DNA of 64,000 nucleotides from an uncultured Alistipes sp. (GTDB lineage Bacteria; Bacteroidota; Bacteroidia; Bacteroidales; Rikenellaceae): the NCBI GenBank assembly GCA_944320985.1, contig CALUJN010000048.1, positions 1 to 64,000 on the forward strand, read 5' to 3'. This document shows positions 10,013-20,601 of the stretch, in pieces (within the stretch, counting starts at the first letter, position 1; every line of letters begins with the position of its first letter). The position numbers and the translations under genes are program-made. Below the pieces are notes generated by a model that made no database searches, was not told the DNA's origin, and was given only the letters and a program-made list of their open reading frames with translations.

Positions 10013-10193
10013 CAGGACGCTGGGGCCAGGCAGGATATCGGGGCTGAGCAAGGATATTGGGACCGGGTAGGATATCTGGGCTGAGTAGGATGTTGAGGCT
10101 GAGCAGGATATCGGGGCCGGGCGGGGTGTCGGGGCTGAGCAGGATATCGGGGCCGGGCGGGGTGTCGGGGCTGAGCAGAACGTCGGTGCAGGT
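10013..10193. repeat. ten-copy 18-bp degenerate tandem repeat between purK and purL
   Basis: Ten consecutive units of 18 bases (one is 19) follow the consensus CAGGATATCGGGGCTGAG. Units begin at 10013, 10031, 10049, 10068, 10086, 10104, 10122, 10140, 10158 and 10176. The last part also forms a higher-order 36-base repeat, because units alternate between CAGGATATCGGGGCCGGG and CGGGGTGTCGGGGCTGAG. It sits inside the pur operon, so it should be transcribed. Confidence 0.9.
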
Positions 10194-10267
10194 CCGGACG
10201 TCGGATTGCTACGGAAGCGGGACTTCCCGCTTGAGAAATGAGAACAGAGAGACAAACAACACAATAC

Positions 10268-13200
10268 ATGAACACGACCAACTATCGTATTTTCGTCGAG
10301 AAACTGCCGCGCTTCCGGGTGGAGGCGGAGAGTCTGCGACGCGAATTGAACACGAATCTGAACCTTTCGTTGCGCGAGTTGCGCCTGCTGAACATCTACG
10401 ACCTGTTCGGGTTTACGAAGGATTTGCTCGAAAAGAGCCGCTACCGGGTTTTCGGCGAGGTCGTGACCGATGAGGTAAGCGATACGTGCGACCTCGAGGG
10501 CCGCAAGTACATTGCCGTGGAGTGTCTGCCCGGACAGTTCGACCAGCGGGCCGCATCGGCCGTGGACTGCGTGCGGCTGATCGATCCCGAAGCCCAGGTG
10601 AACATCCGTTCCGCGAAGCTGCTGCTTTTCGACGACAACGTTACGGAGGAGGAGCTGGCGCGGATCCGTCACTACTACATCAATGCCGTGGAGTCGCGCG
10701 AGAAGGACCTTTCGGTCCTGAGCGACATGGAGCAGGCCGAGGTGAAGCCGGTTCAGGTGCTGGAGGGTTTCCGGGAGATGAAGGATGACGAACTCGAACC
10801 CTATTGTCAGCGGATAGGGCTGGCGATGAATGCCGACGACCTGTATGAGGTGGTGAAATACTTCCGGGAGGAGGGGCGTGATCCCTTCGAGACGGAGCTT
10901 CGGATTCTGGATACCTACTGGAGCGACCACTGCCGTCATACGACCTTTACGACCGAACTCGAGGGAATTACCGTTGAAGAGTCCTTCATAAAGGAGGAGA
11001 TCGAGGATTCGCTGGCCCTCTATCTGCGCATCCGCCGCGAACTGGGCCGCGAACACAAGAGTCTCTGCCTGATGGATATCGCGACGATCGGGGCTCGATA
11101 TCTCAAACAGAAGGGGCTGCTCGATGACCTGGAGGTCTCGGAAGAGAACAACGCCTGCTCGGTCTACGTGGAGGTTGATGTCGACGGCAAGCCCGAAACG
11201 TGGCTGCTGCAGTTCAAGAACGAGACGCACAACCACCCGACGGAGATCGAACCCTTCGGTGGTGCCTCGACCTGTCTGGGCGGTGCGATCCGCGATCCGC
11301 TGTCGGGTCGCAGCTACGTCTACCAGGCCATGCGTGTGACGGGTGCCGGAAACATTTATCTTCCGGTTTCGGAGACTCTTCCGGGCAAACTTCCGCAGAG
11401 CGTCATCTCGAAGAAGGCTGCGGCAGGGTATTCGAGCTACGGCAACCAGATCGGCCTGGCTACGACCCACGTACGCGAAATCTATCACGACGACTATGTG
11501 GCCAAGCGTCTCGAAGTGGGAGCCGTTGTGGGAGCCGTGAAGGCTGCGAACGTACGGCGTGAGCGCCCGGCTCCGGGAGATAAAATCATCATGTTCGGCG
11601 GCCGGACGGGGCGTGACGGTATCGGCGGTGCGACGGGTTCGTCGAAGGAGCACACCGACAAATCGCTGGAGACGTGCGGCAGTGAGGTACAGAAGGGCAA
11701 CGCCCCCGAAGAGCGGAAACTCGAGCGGCTGTTCCGCCGCCCGGAGGTGACGCGTCTGGTCAAGAAATCGAACGACTTCGGCGCGGGTGGTGTCAGCGTG
11801 GCGATCGGCGAGCTGGCCGACGGCCTGGACATCTACCTCGACCGCGTGAAGACGAAATACAGCGGACTGAACTCCACGGAGCTGGCCATCAGCGAGTCGC
11901 AGGAGCGCATGTCGGTGGTTGTCGAGGCGAAGGACATGGAGGAGTTCATGCGCTACTGCCGCGAGGAGAACATCGAGGCGGTGCACGTGGCCGACGTGAC
12001 CGATACGGCGCGGATGCGGATGTTCAAGGGCGACCGCAAGGTCGTGGACCTGAGCCGTGCCTTCATCGACAGTGCCGGGGCGAAACACTATGCCGAGGCA
12101 AAGGTCGGAGCCGTGGAGAACCGCAACCCCTTCGAACGCGGAATCGAGGGCGAAACCGTGGCTGATCGCTTTATCAATAATCTGAAAGACAACAATGTCG
12201 TTTCGCAGCGGGGACTGATCGAGATGTTCGACTCGACGATCGGCCGTTCGACGGTGCTGATGCCCTTCGGCGGACGCACGCAGCGCAGCGAAACGCAGGT
12301 TTCGGTGCAGAAGCTCCCGACCGACGGCTATACCGATACGGCCAGCGTGATGGCCTTTGGCTATAATCCCTTCATTGCCAAGTGGAGCCCTTACCACGGT
12401 GCCGCTTATGCCGTTGTGGAGGCCGCAGCGAAGGTTGTGGCGGCGGGAGCCCGTTACGAGAAGATGCGCTACTCCTGCCAGGAGTATTTCGAGCGTATGA
12501 CCCGGGAGGCCGAATCGTGGGGCAAGCCGCTGAGTGCCTTGCTTGGTGCATTGAAGATGCAGGTGGAGTTGGGACTTCCGTCGATCGGCGGCAAGGACTC
12601 CATGTCGGGAACGTTCCAGCACATCAACGTGCCGCCGATGCTGATGGCCTTCGGCATCACGACGGTCGATGCACGGACCGTGATCTCGACCGACCTGAAG
12701 GGGGCCGGGCACCGGTTGTATCTCGTGCGCCATACGCCGCGTGAAACGTGGATGCCCGATACGGCGCAGTTGAAACGCAATTTCACCTTCGTCAGCGATC
12801 AGATTGCCGCGGGCAAGATCCTTTCGGCATGGTCCGTGGGCTTCGGCGGTGTGGCCGAGGGCGTGGCGAAGATGGCCTTCGGAAATGGCATCGGTGTCGA
12901 GATCTGCATGGAGGAGTCGAAACTCTACGACTATGCCTACGGCTCGATTCTCGTCGAGTGCGAAGGAACGCTCGAATATCCCGACGCGGAGCTTGTGGGC
13001 TTCACCGTCTCCGACGAAGCCGTTACGGTTGCCGGCGTACGGATGCCGCTCGATGAACTCTATCGGGCCAATACCGAGAAGTTTGCGACGGTTTACCCCG
13101 ACAAGGGTCACAATACGGCCGAGGTGATGGTCTCCGAACCGGTATCGCGTCACTTCACCTATCCGGGCGAGGCCGTGGAGCATCCGCGGGTCTACATTCC

Positions 13201-13981
13201 GGTCTTCCCCGGCACGAACTGCGACTACGATACGGCCAAGGCCTTCCGGCGTGCCGGAGCCGAGGTGGAGATGAGTGTGCTGTGCAACATCGCGGGCGAC
13301 GACATCCTGCGTTCGATTGCCGAGATGAAGGAGCATATCCGCCGGGCCCATATCTTCGTATTGAGCGGCGGTTTCTCCTCGGGCGATGAACCGGACGGAA
13401 GTGCCAAATTCATTGTCAACGTATTGAACAACAAGGATATCAGCGAAGAGATTCATGCCCTGCTGGATCGCGGCGGTCTGATTCTGGGCATCTGCAACGG
13501 TTTCCAGGCGCTGGTGAAGTCGGGCCTGCTGCCCTACGGACGTCTGGGTCTGGTGACGAAAGAGTCCCCGACGCTGTTCCGCAACGACATCAACCGCCAC
13601 ATTTCGCAGATCGTCTCGACGCGCGTGGCTTCCGTCAATTCGCCGTGGCTCTCCTCGTTCCATGTGGGCGACCTGCACTCGATTGCCGTGAGCCATGGCG
13701 AGGGCAAGTTCGTCGTGAGCGAGGCGCTGGCCCGTGAGTTGTTCGATGCCGGACAGGTGGCCTTCCAGTATGCCGATGCCGAGGGGCGTCCCACGGTTGA
13801 GGCTCCGTACAATCCCAACGGTTCGTCGTATGCCATCGAGGGACTGGTCTCGAAGGACGGTCAGATTCTCGGCAAGATGGGTCACACGGAGCGCTGGGAG
13901 GAGAACCTCTTCAAGAATATCGCCGGCAACAAGCGGCAGTCGCTCTTCGAGAATGCCGTAGCCTATTTTCGTAAAAAGTAA
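10268..13981 (+). CDS. purL: phosphoribosylformylglycinamidine synthase, large fused form
   Basis: PurL converts FGAR and glutamine to FGAM. The 1237-residue protein is the large type: an N-terminal PurS-like domain, an AIR-synthetase-like core with [20 protein letters not shown] and [19 protein letters not shown], a second ATP-binding half, and a C-terminal class I glutamine amidotransferase. The amidotransferase nucleophile is C1076 in [10 protein letters not shown] start at 10268 ([10 protein letters not shown]) fits the family; an in-frame ATG at 10238 would add ten extra residues. No separate purQ or purS is needed or present. Confidence 0.96.
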   Translation: MNTTNYRIFVEKLPRFRVEAESLRRELNTNLNLSLRELRLLNIYDLFGFTKDLLEKSRYRVFGEVVTDEVSDTCDLEGRKYIAVECLPGQFDQRAASAVDCVRLIDPEAQVNIRSAKLLLFDDNVTEEELARIRHYYINAVESREKDLSVLSDMEQAEVKPVQVLEGFREMKDDELEPYCQRIGLAMNADDLYEVVKYFREEGRDPFETELRILDTYWSDHCRHTTFTTELEGITVEESFIKEEIEDSLALYLRIRRELGREHKSLCLMDIATIGARYLKQKGLLDDLEVSEENNACSVYVEVDVDGKPETWLLQFKNETHNHPTEIEPFGGASTCLGGAIRDPLSGRSYVYQAMRVTGAGNIYLPVSETLPGKLPQSVISKKAAAGYSSYGNQIGLATTHVREIYHDDYVAKRLEVGAVVGAVKAANVRRERPAPGDKIIMFGGRTGRDGIGGATGSSKEHTDKSLETCGSEVQKGNAPEERKLERLFRRPEVTRLVKKSNDFGAGGVSVAIGELADGLDIYLDRVKTKYSGLNSTELAISESQERMSVVVEAKDMEEFMRYCREENIEAVHVADVTDTARMRMFKGDRKVVDLSRAFIDSAGAKHYAEAKVGAVENRNPFERGIEGETVADRFINNLKDNNVVSQRGLIEMFDSTIGRSTVLMPFGGRTQRSETQVSVQKLPTDGYTDTASVMAFGYNPFIAKWSPYHGAAYAVVEAAAKVVAAGARYEKMRYSCQEYFERMTREAESWGKPLSALLGALKMQVELGLPSIGGKDSMSGTFQHINVPPMLMAFGITTVDARTVISTDLKGAGHRLYLVRHTPRETWMPDTAQLKRNFTFVSDQIAAGKILSAWSVGFGGVAEGVAKMAFGNGIGVEICMEESKLYDYAYGSILVECEGTLEYPDAELVGFTVSDEAVTVAGVRMPLDELYRANTEKFATVYPDKGHNTAEVMVSEPVSRHFTYPGEAVEHPRVYIPVFPGTNCDYDTAKAFRRAGAEVEMSVLCNIAGDDILRSIAEMKEHIRRAHIFVLSGGFSSGDEPDGSAKFIVNVLNNKDISEEIHALLDRGGLILGICNGFQALVKSGLLPYGRLGLVTKESPTLFRNDINRHISQIVSTRVASVNSPWLSSFHVGDLHSIAVSHGEGKFVVSEALARELFDAGQVAFQYADAEGRPTVEAPYNPNGSSYAIEGLVSKDGQILGKMGHTERWEENLFKNIAGNKRQSLFENAVAYFRKK

Positions 13982-14006
13982 ATACCATATAATATCTACA
14001 GAGAAG

Positions 14007-14723
14007 ATGGAGAAGTTCGAACTGCTCTACGAGGGCAAGGCGAAAGAGGTTTTCCGCACGGACGATCCCGAGAAGATCATCATCCATTACAAGGATACGG
14101 CCACGGCCTTCAACTGTATCAAGAAGGCGACGATCGAGAACAAGGGCGTCTTGAACAACGCCATTTCGTCGATCATCTTCCGGGAGTTGGAGAAGGCCGG
14201 GGTGAAGACCCACTTCCTTGAGAAGGTCAACGACCGCGACCAGTTGTGCCGCCGGGTTTCGATCATTCCGTTGGAGGTGGTCGTGCGCAACGTCATCGCC
14301 GGATCGATGGCTCATCGGTTGGGCATTGAAGAGGGTACGCAGCCGACGAATACGATCTACGATATCTGCTACAAACAGGATGAACTGGGAGATCCGCTGA
14401 TCAACGATCATCATGCCGTGGCATTGGGTCTGGTGACTTACGAGGAGCTGGACCGGATCTATCGCATGACGGCCCGCATCAATGAGGTCCTCAAGGCGCT
14501 GTTCGCCAGGATCAATATCAAACTGGTGGATTTCAAGATCGAGTTTGGCCGGACCCCGGATGGAGAGATCGTGCTGGCAGACGAGGTGTCGCCCGACACC
14601 TGCCGTCTGTGGGACATGACGACGAACGAGCGTCTCGACAAGGATCGTTTCCGCCGGGATTTGGGCCGTGTACGGGAGGCCTATGAGGAGATTTTGGCAC
14701 GACTGAAGAAAATTACCGAATAA
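14007..14723 (+). CDS. purC: SAICAR synthase
   Basis: PurC ligates aspartate to CAIR with ATP, giving SAICAR. The 238-residue protein opens with [11 protein letters not shown] (6-16), the ATP phosphate loop. It contains [14 protein letters not shown] and [21 protein letters not shown], the SAICAR synthase signatures. Start and length are normal. It begins 25 bases after purL. purF starts one base after its stop (TAAGATG), so the two are tightly linked. Confidence 0.96.
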   Translation: MEKFELLYEGKAKEVFRTDDPEKIIIHYKDTATAFNCIKKATIENKGVLNNAISSIIFRELEKAGVKTHFLEKVNDRDQLCRRVSIIPLEVVVRNVIAGSMAHRLGIEEGTQPTNTIYDICYKQDELGDPLINDHHAVALGLVTYEELDRIYRMTARINEVLKALFARINIKLVDFKIEFGRTPDGEIVLADEVSPDTCRLWDMTTNERLDKDRFRRDLGRVREAYEEILARLKKITE

Positions 14724-14724
14724 G

Positions 14725-16143
14725 ATGGAGGAGAAAGTGATTTGCGACCGCGAGTTGCACGAAGAGTGCGGTGTTTTCGGCATCTACGGGGTGCCGGGGG
14801 CCGCTTCGCTTACCTATTACGGACTTCATGCCCTGCAGCATCGCGGACAGGAGGGCGCCGGCATTGTTTCGGTGGACGACAAGGGTCAGTTCCGCCGTAT
14901 CAAGGGAGGCGGTCTTGTTACCGAGGTTTTCAACGAGGAGAAACTCGCGACGCTCAAGGGTTCGATGGCTATCGGCCATGTGCGCTATACGACGGCCGGA
15001 GGCGGCGGTGTGGAGAATATCCAGCCGTTCCTGTTCCGCCACAATACGGGTGACTTTGCCATGGCACACAACGGCAATATCGTCAACTCGGCGCTGTTGC
15101 GCACCTACCTCGAGAATCGGGGCAGTCTTTTCCAGTCGACTTCGGACAGCGAGATCCTGGCCCATCTGATCAAAAAGGAGACGCGTTACCTCGACCGGCC
15201 GCGTATCTTCTCGATCATCGATGCCCTGAACATGCTGGAGGGAGCCTTTGCCTTTCTGATCATGACGGCCAACCGCATCTACGCCTGCCGAGACAAGTAC
15301 GGGCTTCGTCCGCTGTCGATCGGGCGGCTGGGCGACGGCTGGGTCGTTTCGAGCGAGACGTGTGTTTTCGATGTGCTGGGTGCCGAGTTCGTACGCGACG
15401 TGGAGCCGGGCGAGATCGTCACCATCGACCAGAAGGGTATTCGCAGCAGCGACTATTCGAAATACAAGCGTCACGAAATGTGCTCGATGGAGTACATCTA
15501 CTTTGCCCGTCCGGACAGCGACATCGAAGGCTGTAACGTCCATGCCTACCGCAAGGAGTCGGGACGTCTGCTCTTCAAGGAGGCACCGGCCGACGCCGAC
15601 ATCGTAGTGGGAGTTCCAGATTCGAGCCTGAGTGCCGCGATGGGTTATGCCGAGGCGAGCGGTCTGCCCTATGAGATGGGTCTGATCAAGAACAAGTACA
15701 TCGGTCGTACGTTCATCCAGCCGACGCAGGAACTGCGTGAAAAGGGCGTGCGGATGAAGCTCTCGGCCGTACGTTCGATCGTGCGGGGCAAGCGCGTGGT
15801 GCTGGTCGACGACTCGATCGTGCGGGGTACGACCTCGCGGCGCATCGTGACGATGCTCAAGGAGGCCGGGGCCGTGGAGGTGCACGTACGCATCGCCAGT
15901 CCTCCGATGATCGGACCGTGCTTCTATGGTGTCGATACGTCGACCTACGACGAATTGATCTCGGCCCGCAAGAATGTGGAGGGGGTTCGGCAGGAGATCG
16001 GAGCCGATTCGCTGGCATTCCTCTCTTCGGAGTCGCTGCTGAAGGCCGGCAACCGCAAAGAGTTGTGCATGGCTTGCTTCACGGGCCGTTATCCCACGGC
16101 TTTGTACCAGTCGATGGAGGATGCCAACAAGGACAATAAATGA
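14725..16143 (+). CDS. purF: amidophosphoribosyltransferase
   Basis: PurF catalyses the first committed purine step, PRPP plus glutamine to phosphoribosylamine. The 472-residue protein begins with a short propeptide (residues 1-14) followed by C15 in CGVFGIYG, the N-terminal nucleophile exposed by cleavage. The glutaminase domain has LQHRGQEGAGI and AHNGNIVN. The PRPP motif is VVLVDDSIVRGTTS. Cysteines in HEMCSMEY, IGPCFYG and ELCMACFTG fit the 4Fe-4S cluster of the Bacillus-type enzyme, which makes it oxygen-sensitive. Confidence 0.96.
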   Translation: MEEKVICDRELHEECGVFGIYGVPGAASLTYYGLHALQHRGQEGAGIVSVDDKGQFRRIKGGGLVTEVFNEEKLATLKGSMAIGHVRYTTAGGGGVENIQPFLFRHNTGDFAMAHNGNIVNSALLRTYLENRGSLFQSTSDSEILAHLIKKETRYLDRPRIFSIIDALNMLEGAFAFLIMTANRIYACRDKYGLRPLSIGRLGDGWVVSSETCVFDVLGAEFVRDVEPGEIVTIDQKGIRSSDYSKYKRHEMCSMEYIYFARPDSDIEGCNVHAYRKESGRLLFKEAPADADIVVGVPDSSLSAAMGYAEASGLPYEMGLIKNKYIGRTFIQPTQELREKGVRMKLSAVRSIVRGKRVVLVDDSIVRGTTSRRIVTMLKEAGAVEVHVRIASPPMIGPCFYGVDTSTYDELISARKNVEGVRQEIGADSLAFLSSESLLKAGNRKELCMACFTGRYPTALYQSMEDANKDNK

Positions 16144-16171
16144 GTGGAAATCTTAAAAACCATCAATAGTT

Positions 16172-17197
16172 ATGGCTCAAAGTTATGAAAAGGCCGGCGT
16201 GAATCTCGAGGCCGGTTACGAAGTGGTTCGGCGTATCAAGAAACATGTGGCTTCGACCAACCGTCTGGGAGTGATGGGCAATATCGGCGCCTTCGGCGGG
16301 ATGTTCGACCTGTCGGCCCTTGCGGTCAAGGAACCGGTTTTGGTCAGCGGAACGGACGGCGTGGGCACGAAGCTCAAACTGGCCTTCCAGATGGACAAGC
16401 ACGATACGATCGGAATCGATGCCGTGGCGATGTGCGTCAACGACGTGCTGGCCCAGGGAGCCGAGCCGCTGCTCTTCCTCGACTACGTGGCCGTAGGACA
16501 CAACGAGCCCCAGAAGATCGAGGCCATCGTTGCGGGAGTTGCCGAAGGGTGCCGCCAGGCGGGTTGTGCGCTCGTCGGGGGCGAGACGGCCGAGATGCCG
16601 GGCATGTATGCCGACGGGGAGTATGACATCGCCGGATTTACGGTGGGTGTGGTCGAGAAGTCGAAACTCATCGACGGCTCGAAGGTCCGTACGGGGGACG
16701 TGCTGGTGGGCATTGCCTCGAGCGGAGTCCATTCGAACGGCTTCAGCCTGGTCCGCAAGATCGTCGCCGACAACTATTTCGACCTGCACCGCAGCTATCC
16801 GGAGCTGTCGAACAAACTGCTGGGTGAGGTGCTTCTTACACCGACGAAGATCTATGTGAAACAGGTCCTCGAAGTGATCCGTCAGTGCGACGTCCACGGA
16901 ATCAGCCACATCACCGGAGGCGGTTTCGACGAGAATATCCCGCGGATCCTGCACGAGGGGCAGGGTCTGGAGATCGAAGAGGGCTCGTGGGAGATCCTTC
17001 CGGTATTCCGTTTCCTGGAGAAGTACGGACAGGTCGCCCACCGCGAGATGTTCAACATCTTCAATATGGGTATCGGCATGGTGATCGCCCTGGACGCCTC
17101 CGAGGCACAGAAGGCCATCGATATCCTCACGGAGCAGGGCGAACGGGCCTCGGTCATCGGACGTGTCACGGACACCCCGGGTGTCGTCATCCGGTAA
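16172..17197 (+). CDS. purM: AIR synthetase (phosphoribosylformylglycinamidine cyclo-ligase)
   Basis: PurM closes the imidazole ring, FGAM to AIR, with ATP. The 341-residue protein has [15 protein letters not shown] (about 58-72), [18 protein letters not shown], and [13 protein letters not shown], all typical of the PurM fold. The C-terminal half has [14 protein letters not shown]. It starts 28 bases after purF. Its stop is 4 bases before the purN start, indicating coupling. Confidence 0.96.
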   Translation: MAQSYEKAGVNLEAGYEVVRRIKKHVASTNRLGVMGNIGAFGGMFDLSALAVKEPVLVSGTDGVGTKLKLAFQMDKHDTIGIDAVAMCVNDVLAQGAEPLLFLDYVAVGHNEPQKIEAIVAGVAEGCRQAGCALVGGETAEMPGMYADGEYDIAGFTVGVVEKSKLIDGSKVRTGDVLVGIASSGVHSNGFSLVRKIVADNYFDLHRSYPELSNKLLGEVLLTPTKIYVKQVLEVIRQCDVHGISHITGGGFDENIPRILHEGQGLEIEEGSWEILPVFRFLEKYGQVAHREMFNIFNMGIGMVIALDASEAQKAIDILTEQGERASVIGRVTDTPGVVIR

Positions 17198-17201
17198 TGC
17201 C

Positions 17202-17777
17202 ATGCACCGCCTTGCAGTCTTTGCCAGCGGCAGCGGCACGAACTTCGAGGCCATCGTGACGGCCTGCGAGCGGGGTGAACTGCCCGCCGAGGTGGTGCTG
17301 ATGGTCTGCGACAAACCGGGGGCGCGGGTTGTCGAACGAGCCCGGAATCATGGCGTCGAGACCTTTGCCTTCGCCCCGAAGGAGTACGCCTCGAAGGCCG
17401 ATTACGAACGCGAGATCATTGCGCGGCTGGATGCCGCCGGGGTCGAGCTGGTCTGTCTGGCCGGTTACATGCGGATCATCGGTGACGAACTGCTTGCGGC
17501 TTATGCGGGTCGGATCATCAATATCCACCCGTCGCTGTTGCCGGCCTTCCGCGGGGCGCATGCCATCGAACAGGCGCTGGAATACGGCGTGAAGGTTTTC
17601 GGTGTGACGATCCATTATGTCGATGCCGAGCTCGACGGCGGGCGCATCATCGCCCAGCGGGCCTTTCCCTATGAGGGGAACGACATCGAGGAGCTGGAGC
17701 CGATGATCCATGCGGTGGAGTATCCGCTTTATGTTGAAACGATCGGAAAATTGTTGAACGAAAAACAGACAAAATAA
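17202..17777 (+). CDS. purN: phosphoribosylglycinamide formyltransferase (folate-dependent)
   Basis: PurN transfers a formyl group from 10-formyl-THF to GAR. The 191-residue protein has FASGSGTNFEAI (6-17) near the N-terminus. It has LAGYMRIIG, and the signature NIHPSLLPAFRGAHA with the catalytic Asn and His. VTIHYVDAELDGGRI supplies the catalytic aspartate region. I chose the ATG at 17202; an in-frame ATG at 17163 lies inside purM and adds 13 unrelated residues. The formyl donor can come from FolD, encoded at the end of this cluster. Confidence 0.95.
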   Translation: MHRLAVFASGSGTNFEAIVTACERGELPAEVVLMVCDKPGARVVERARNHGVETFAFAPKEYASKADYEREIIARLDAAGVELVCLAGYMRIIGDELLAAYAGRIINIHPSLLPAFRGAHAIEQALEYGVKVFGVTIHYVDAELDGGRIIAQRAFPYEGNDIEELEPMIHAVEYPLYVETIGKLLNEKQTK

Positions 17778-17790
17778 AGAAGAGACGATT

Positions 17791-19320
17791 ATGCGAGCAT
17801 TGATCAGTGTAAGCGACAAGACGGGTGTGGTGGAGTTCGCCAAGGGGCTCCGGGCACTCGGTTGGGAGGTGATCGCCACGGGCGGCACGATGAAACTGCT
17901 GCGTGAAAGCGGTGTCGAAGTCATCAACATCAGCGACGTGACGGGTTTCCCGGAGATCTGCGACGGACGCGTGAAGACGCTTCATCCGAAGGTGCACGGG
18001 GGCCTGTTGGCCCGCCGCGACGATCCCGAGCATCTGAAGGCGCTGAAGGAGAACGGCATTGAGTTCATCGACCTGGTTTGCGTGAACCTCTACCCGTTCC
18101 GCCAGACGATTGCGAAACCCGACGTGAAGATGGAGGATGCCATCGAGAATATCGATATCGGCGGACCCTCGATGCTGCGCTTGGCTGCGAAGAACTGGGC
18201 CGACGTGACGGTGGTGTGCGATCCGTCGGACTATGCGCAGATTCTCGACGAGATCCGTGCCGGCGGCAACACCGAACGGACGACGCGTCTGAAGCTCTCG
18301 GCCAAGGCCTATACCCATACGGCGGAGTACGACGCGATGATCGCCACCTACATGCGGGCGCAGGCGGGTCTGAACGAGAAACTCTTCCTGGAGTACGATC
18401 TGGTTCAGACGCTTCGCTACGGTGAGAACCCCCATCAGTCGGCGAAATTCTACCGCGAGGAGCATGAGGTTCCCTATTCGCTGGCCTTTGCGCGTCAGCT
18501 GCACGGCAAGGAGCTCTCGTACAACAACATCCAGGACGCCAACGCCGCATTGTGCATCGTGCGGGAGTTCGACCGTCCGTTCTGTGTGGGTCTGAAGCAC
18601 ATGAATCCCTGCGGGGCCGCCGTGGGACGGGATGTTGTCGAGGCGTGGACGAAGGCCTATGAGGCCGACAAGGTTTCGATCTTCGGCGGAATCGTCGCCA
18701 CGAACTGCACCGTGACGCGCGAGGTGGCCGAGTTGATGAAGCCGATCTTCCTGGAGATCATCAAGGCTCCGAAGTTCGACGAAGGGGCTTTGGAGGTACT
18801 GACCGTGAAGAAGAACATCCGTCTGCTGGAGGTCGACATGACAAAGGGTGCCGTAGATCCGAAACAGTATGTGAGTGTCAACGGCGGCCTGCTCGTTCAG
18901 GATCTCGACGTAACGACCAAGGAGGTGACGGCCGAAATGTGCGTCACGCAGGCGAAGCCCGCTCCGGAGCAGATGGATGATCTGAACTTCGGCTGGCATA
19001 TTGTCAAACATGTGAAATCGAATGCCATCGTGGCCGTGAAGGATGGCCGCACGTTGGGTGTCGGCGCCGGACAGATGAACCGTATCGGTTCAGCCGAACT
19101 GGCCCTGAAGCAGGCCCATGCCGCCGGTGTGACGGAGGGCATCGTGTTGGCATCGGATGGCTTCTTCCCCTTCGACGACTGCGTGGCGCTGGCTGCCGAG
19201 TACGGTGTGACGGCTATCGTGCAGCCCGGAGGGTCGGTTCGCGACGAGGATTCGATCCGCAAGGCCGACGAGAAGGGCATTGCCATGTGTTTCACCGGCG
19301 AGCGCCATTTCAAACACTGA
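17791..19320 (+). CDS. purH: bifunctional AICAR transformylase / IMP cyclohydrolase
   Basis: PurH performs the last two steps to IMP. The 509-residue protein has the N-terminal cyclohydrolase domain (ALISVSDKTG at 3-12, GRVKTLHPKVHGGLL at about 59-73, MLRLAAKN). The AICAR transformylase domain follows, with LRYGENPHQ, GKELSYNNIQDANAA and LKHMNPCGAAVG, including the Lys-His catalytic pair. The second formyl donor step also uses 10-formyl-THF. Length is normal. It begins 13 bases after purN. Confidence 0.96.
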   Translation: MRALISVSDKTGVVEFAKGLRALGWEVIATGGTMKLLRESGVEVINISDVTGFPEICDGRVKTLHPKVHGGLLARRDDPEHLKALKENGIEFIDLVCVNLYPFRQTIAKPDVKMEDAIENIDIGGPSMLRLAAKNWADVTVVCDPSDYAQILDEIRAGGNTERTTRLKLSAKAYTHTAEYDAMIATYMRAQAGLNEKLFLEYDLVQTLRYGENPHQSAKFYREEHEVPYSLAFARQLHGKELSYNNIQDANAALCIVREFDRPFCVGLKHMNPCGAAVGRDVVEAWTKAYEADKVSIFGGIVATNCTVTREVAELMKPIFLEIIKAPKFDEGALEVLTVKKNIRLLEVDMTKGAVDPKQYVSVNGGLLVQDLDVTTKEVTAEMCVTQAKPAPEQMDDLNFGWHIVKHVKSNAIVAVKDGRTLGVGAGQMNRIGSAELALKQAHAAGVTEGIVLASDGFFPFDDCVALAAEYGVTAIVQPGGSVRDEDSIRKADEKGIAMCFTGERHFKH

Positions 19321-19335
19321 TCCACGAAAAGTCGA

Positions 19336-20589
19336 ATGGCTATGAAAGTACTGGTAATCGGCGGCGGTGGCCGCGAACACGCCATTGTCGATGCGCTGTC
19401 GCGCTCGGCGAAGGTCGAAAAGATCTATTGTGCCCCCGGCAACGCGGGGATTGCACGACAGGCCGAATGTGTGGCCATCCGGGAGACCTCCGTGGAAGAG
19501 TTGCGTGATTTCGCCCTGGAGAAGGGCATCGGACTGACGGTCGTGGGACCGGAGGTGGCTTTGGCTGCCGGGGTCGTCGACTGCTTCAAGGCTGCGGGTC
19601 TGCGGATCTTCGGCCCCACGAAGGCGGCGGCACGCATCGAGTCGTCGAAGGAGTTCGCCAAGGAGCTGATGGCCAGATACAACATTCCGACGGCCGGATT
19701 CCGTGCCTTCACGGAGTATGCCGAGGCTCGGGATTATGTGGCCGGACGTCCGTTCCCGGCCGTGCTCAAGTATGACGGACTGGCTGCCGGCAAGGGCGTG
19801 GTGATCGCACAGACGATGGCGGAGGCCGATGCCGCCCTGAAGGATATGCTGCTCGACGACAAGTTCGGCGAGGGTAAGGTCGTCATCGAGGATTACCTCG
19901 AGGGTCCGGAATTCTCGTTCATGTGCTTCGTTTCGGGGCGCCGGGTCTGGCCGATGGTGCTGGCCCAGGACCACAAACGGGCCTACGACGGCGACAAGGG
20001 ACCCAATACGGGCGGTATGGGGGCCTACTCGCCGCTGCCGTTCATCACGCCGGAGGATGAACGCTTCGCGCTGGAGCGGATCCTGCAGCCGGTTGCCGAC
20101 GCCATGGTCACCGAAGGGTGTCCCTTCGAGGGGGTATTGTACGGCGGTCTGATGAAGACGGCTCAGGGTATCAAGGTCATCGAGTTCAACGCCCGTTTCG
20201 GCGATCCCGAGACGGAGGTTGTCTTGCCGCGCCTGAAGAGCGACATTGTCGATATCTTCTGTGCCGTAGCCGAGGGGTTCGATACGCAACTGGAGTGGCA
20301 TGATTTTGCGACGCTGGGTGTCGTCCTGGCCTCGAAGGGCTACCCCGGGAGCTATGAGAAGGGACATGAGATCAAGGGGCTGGAGCAGGTTGAAGGGACG
20401 GTCTACCATATGGGAACGAAGGCTGACGGCGACCGCATTCTGACGGCCGGGGGCCGTGTGCTGTTCGTCGTGGGCCGGGGTCGTGATCTGGCCGAGGCGC
20501 ATGCGGCCGCGTTGCGCGATGTGGCGCGTATCAAATGCGACAACCTCTTCCACAGAACGGACATCGGACACTGGGCATTTGAAAAATAA
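19336..20589 (+). CDS. purD: phosphoribosylamine-glycine ligase
   Basis: PurD ligates glycine to phosphoribosylamine, giving GAR. The 417-residue ATP-grasp protein starts with VLVIGGGGREHAIV (5-18). It has VGPEVALAAG, LKYDGLAAGKGVVIA, AQDHKRAYDGDKGPNTGGMG and the metal-binding EFNARFGDPETEVVL. A second in-frame ATG two codons in (19342) is an equally good start. It sits 15 bases after purH. Pathway order and gene order differ, but every enzyme from PRPP to IMP is now present. Confidence 0.96.
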   Translation: MAMKVLVIGGGGREHAIVDALSRSAKVEKIYCAPGNAGIARQAECVAIRETSVEELRDFALEKGIGLTVVGPEVALAAGVVDCFKAAGLRIFGPTKAAARIESSKEFAKELMARYNIPTAGFRAFTEYAEARDYVAGRPFPAVLKYDGLAAGKGVVIAQTMAEADAALKDMLLDDKFGEGKVVIEDYLEGPEFSFMCFVSGRRVWPMVLAQDHKRAYDGDKGPNTGGMGAYSPLPFITPEDERFALERILQPVADAMVTEGCPFEGVLYGGLMKTAQGIKVIEFNARFGDPETEVVLPRLKSDIVDIFCAVAEGFDTQLEWHDFATLGVVLASKGYPGSYEKGHEIKGLEQVEGTVYHMGTKADGDRILTAGGRVLFVVGRGRDLAEAHAAALRDVARIKCDNLFHRTDIGHWAFEK

Positions 20590-20601
20590 CAATACGAAGG
20601 A

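Noticed and set aside
9926..13885. Long open frame on the minus strand opposite purL (and similar ones opposite susC, susD, pyrE-pyrB and purH-purD).
   Set aside because: High-GC coding DNA leaves the antisense frame open. The translations are Arg/His/Val-rich with no family motifs, and each lies opposite a clear gene.
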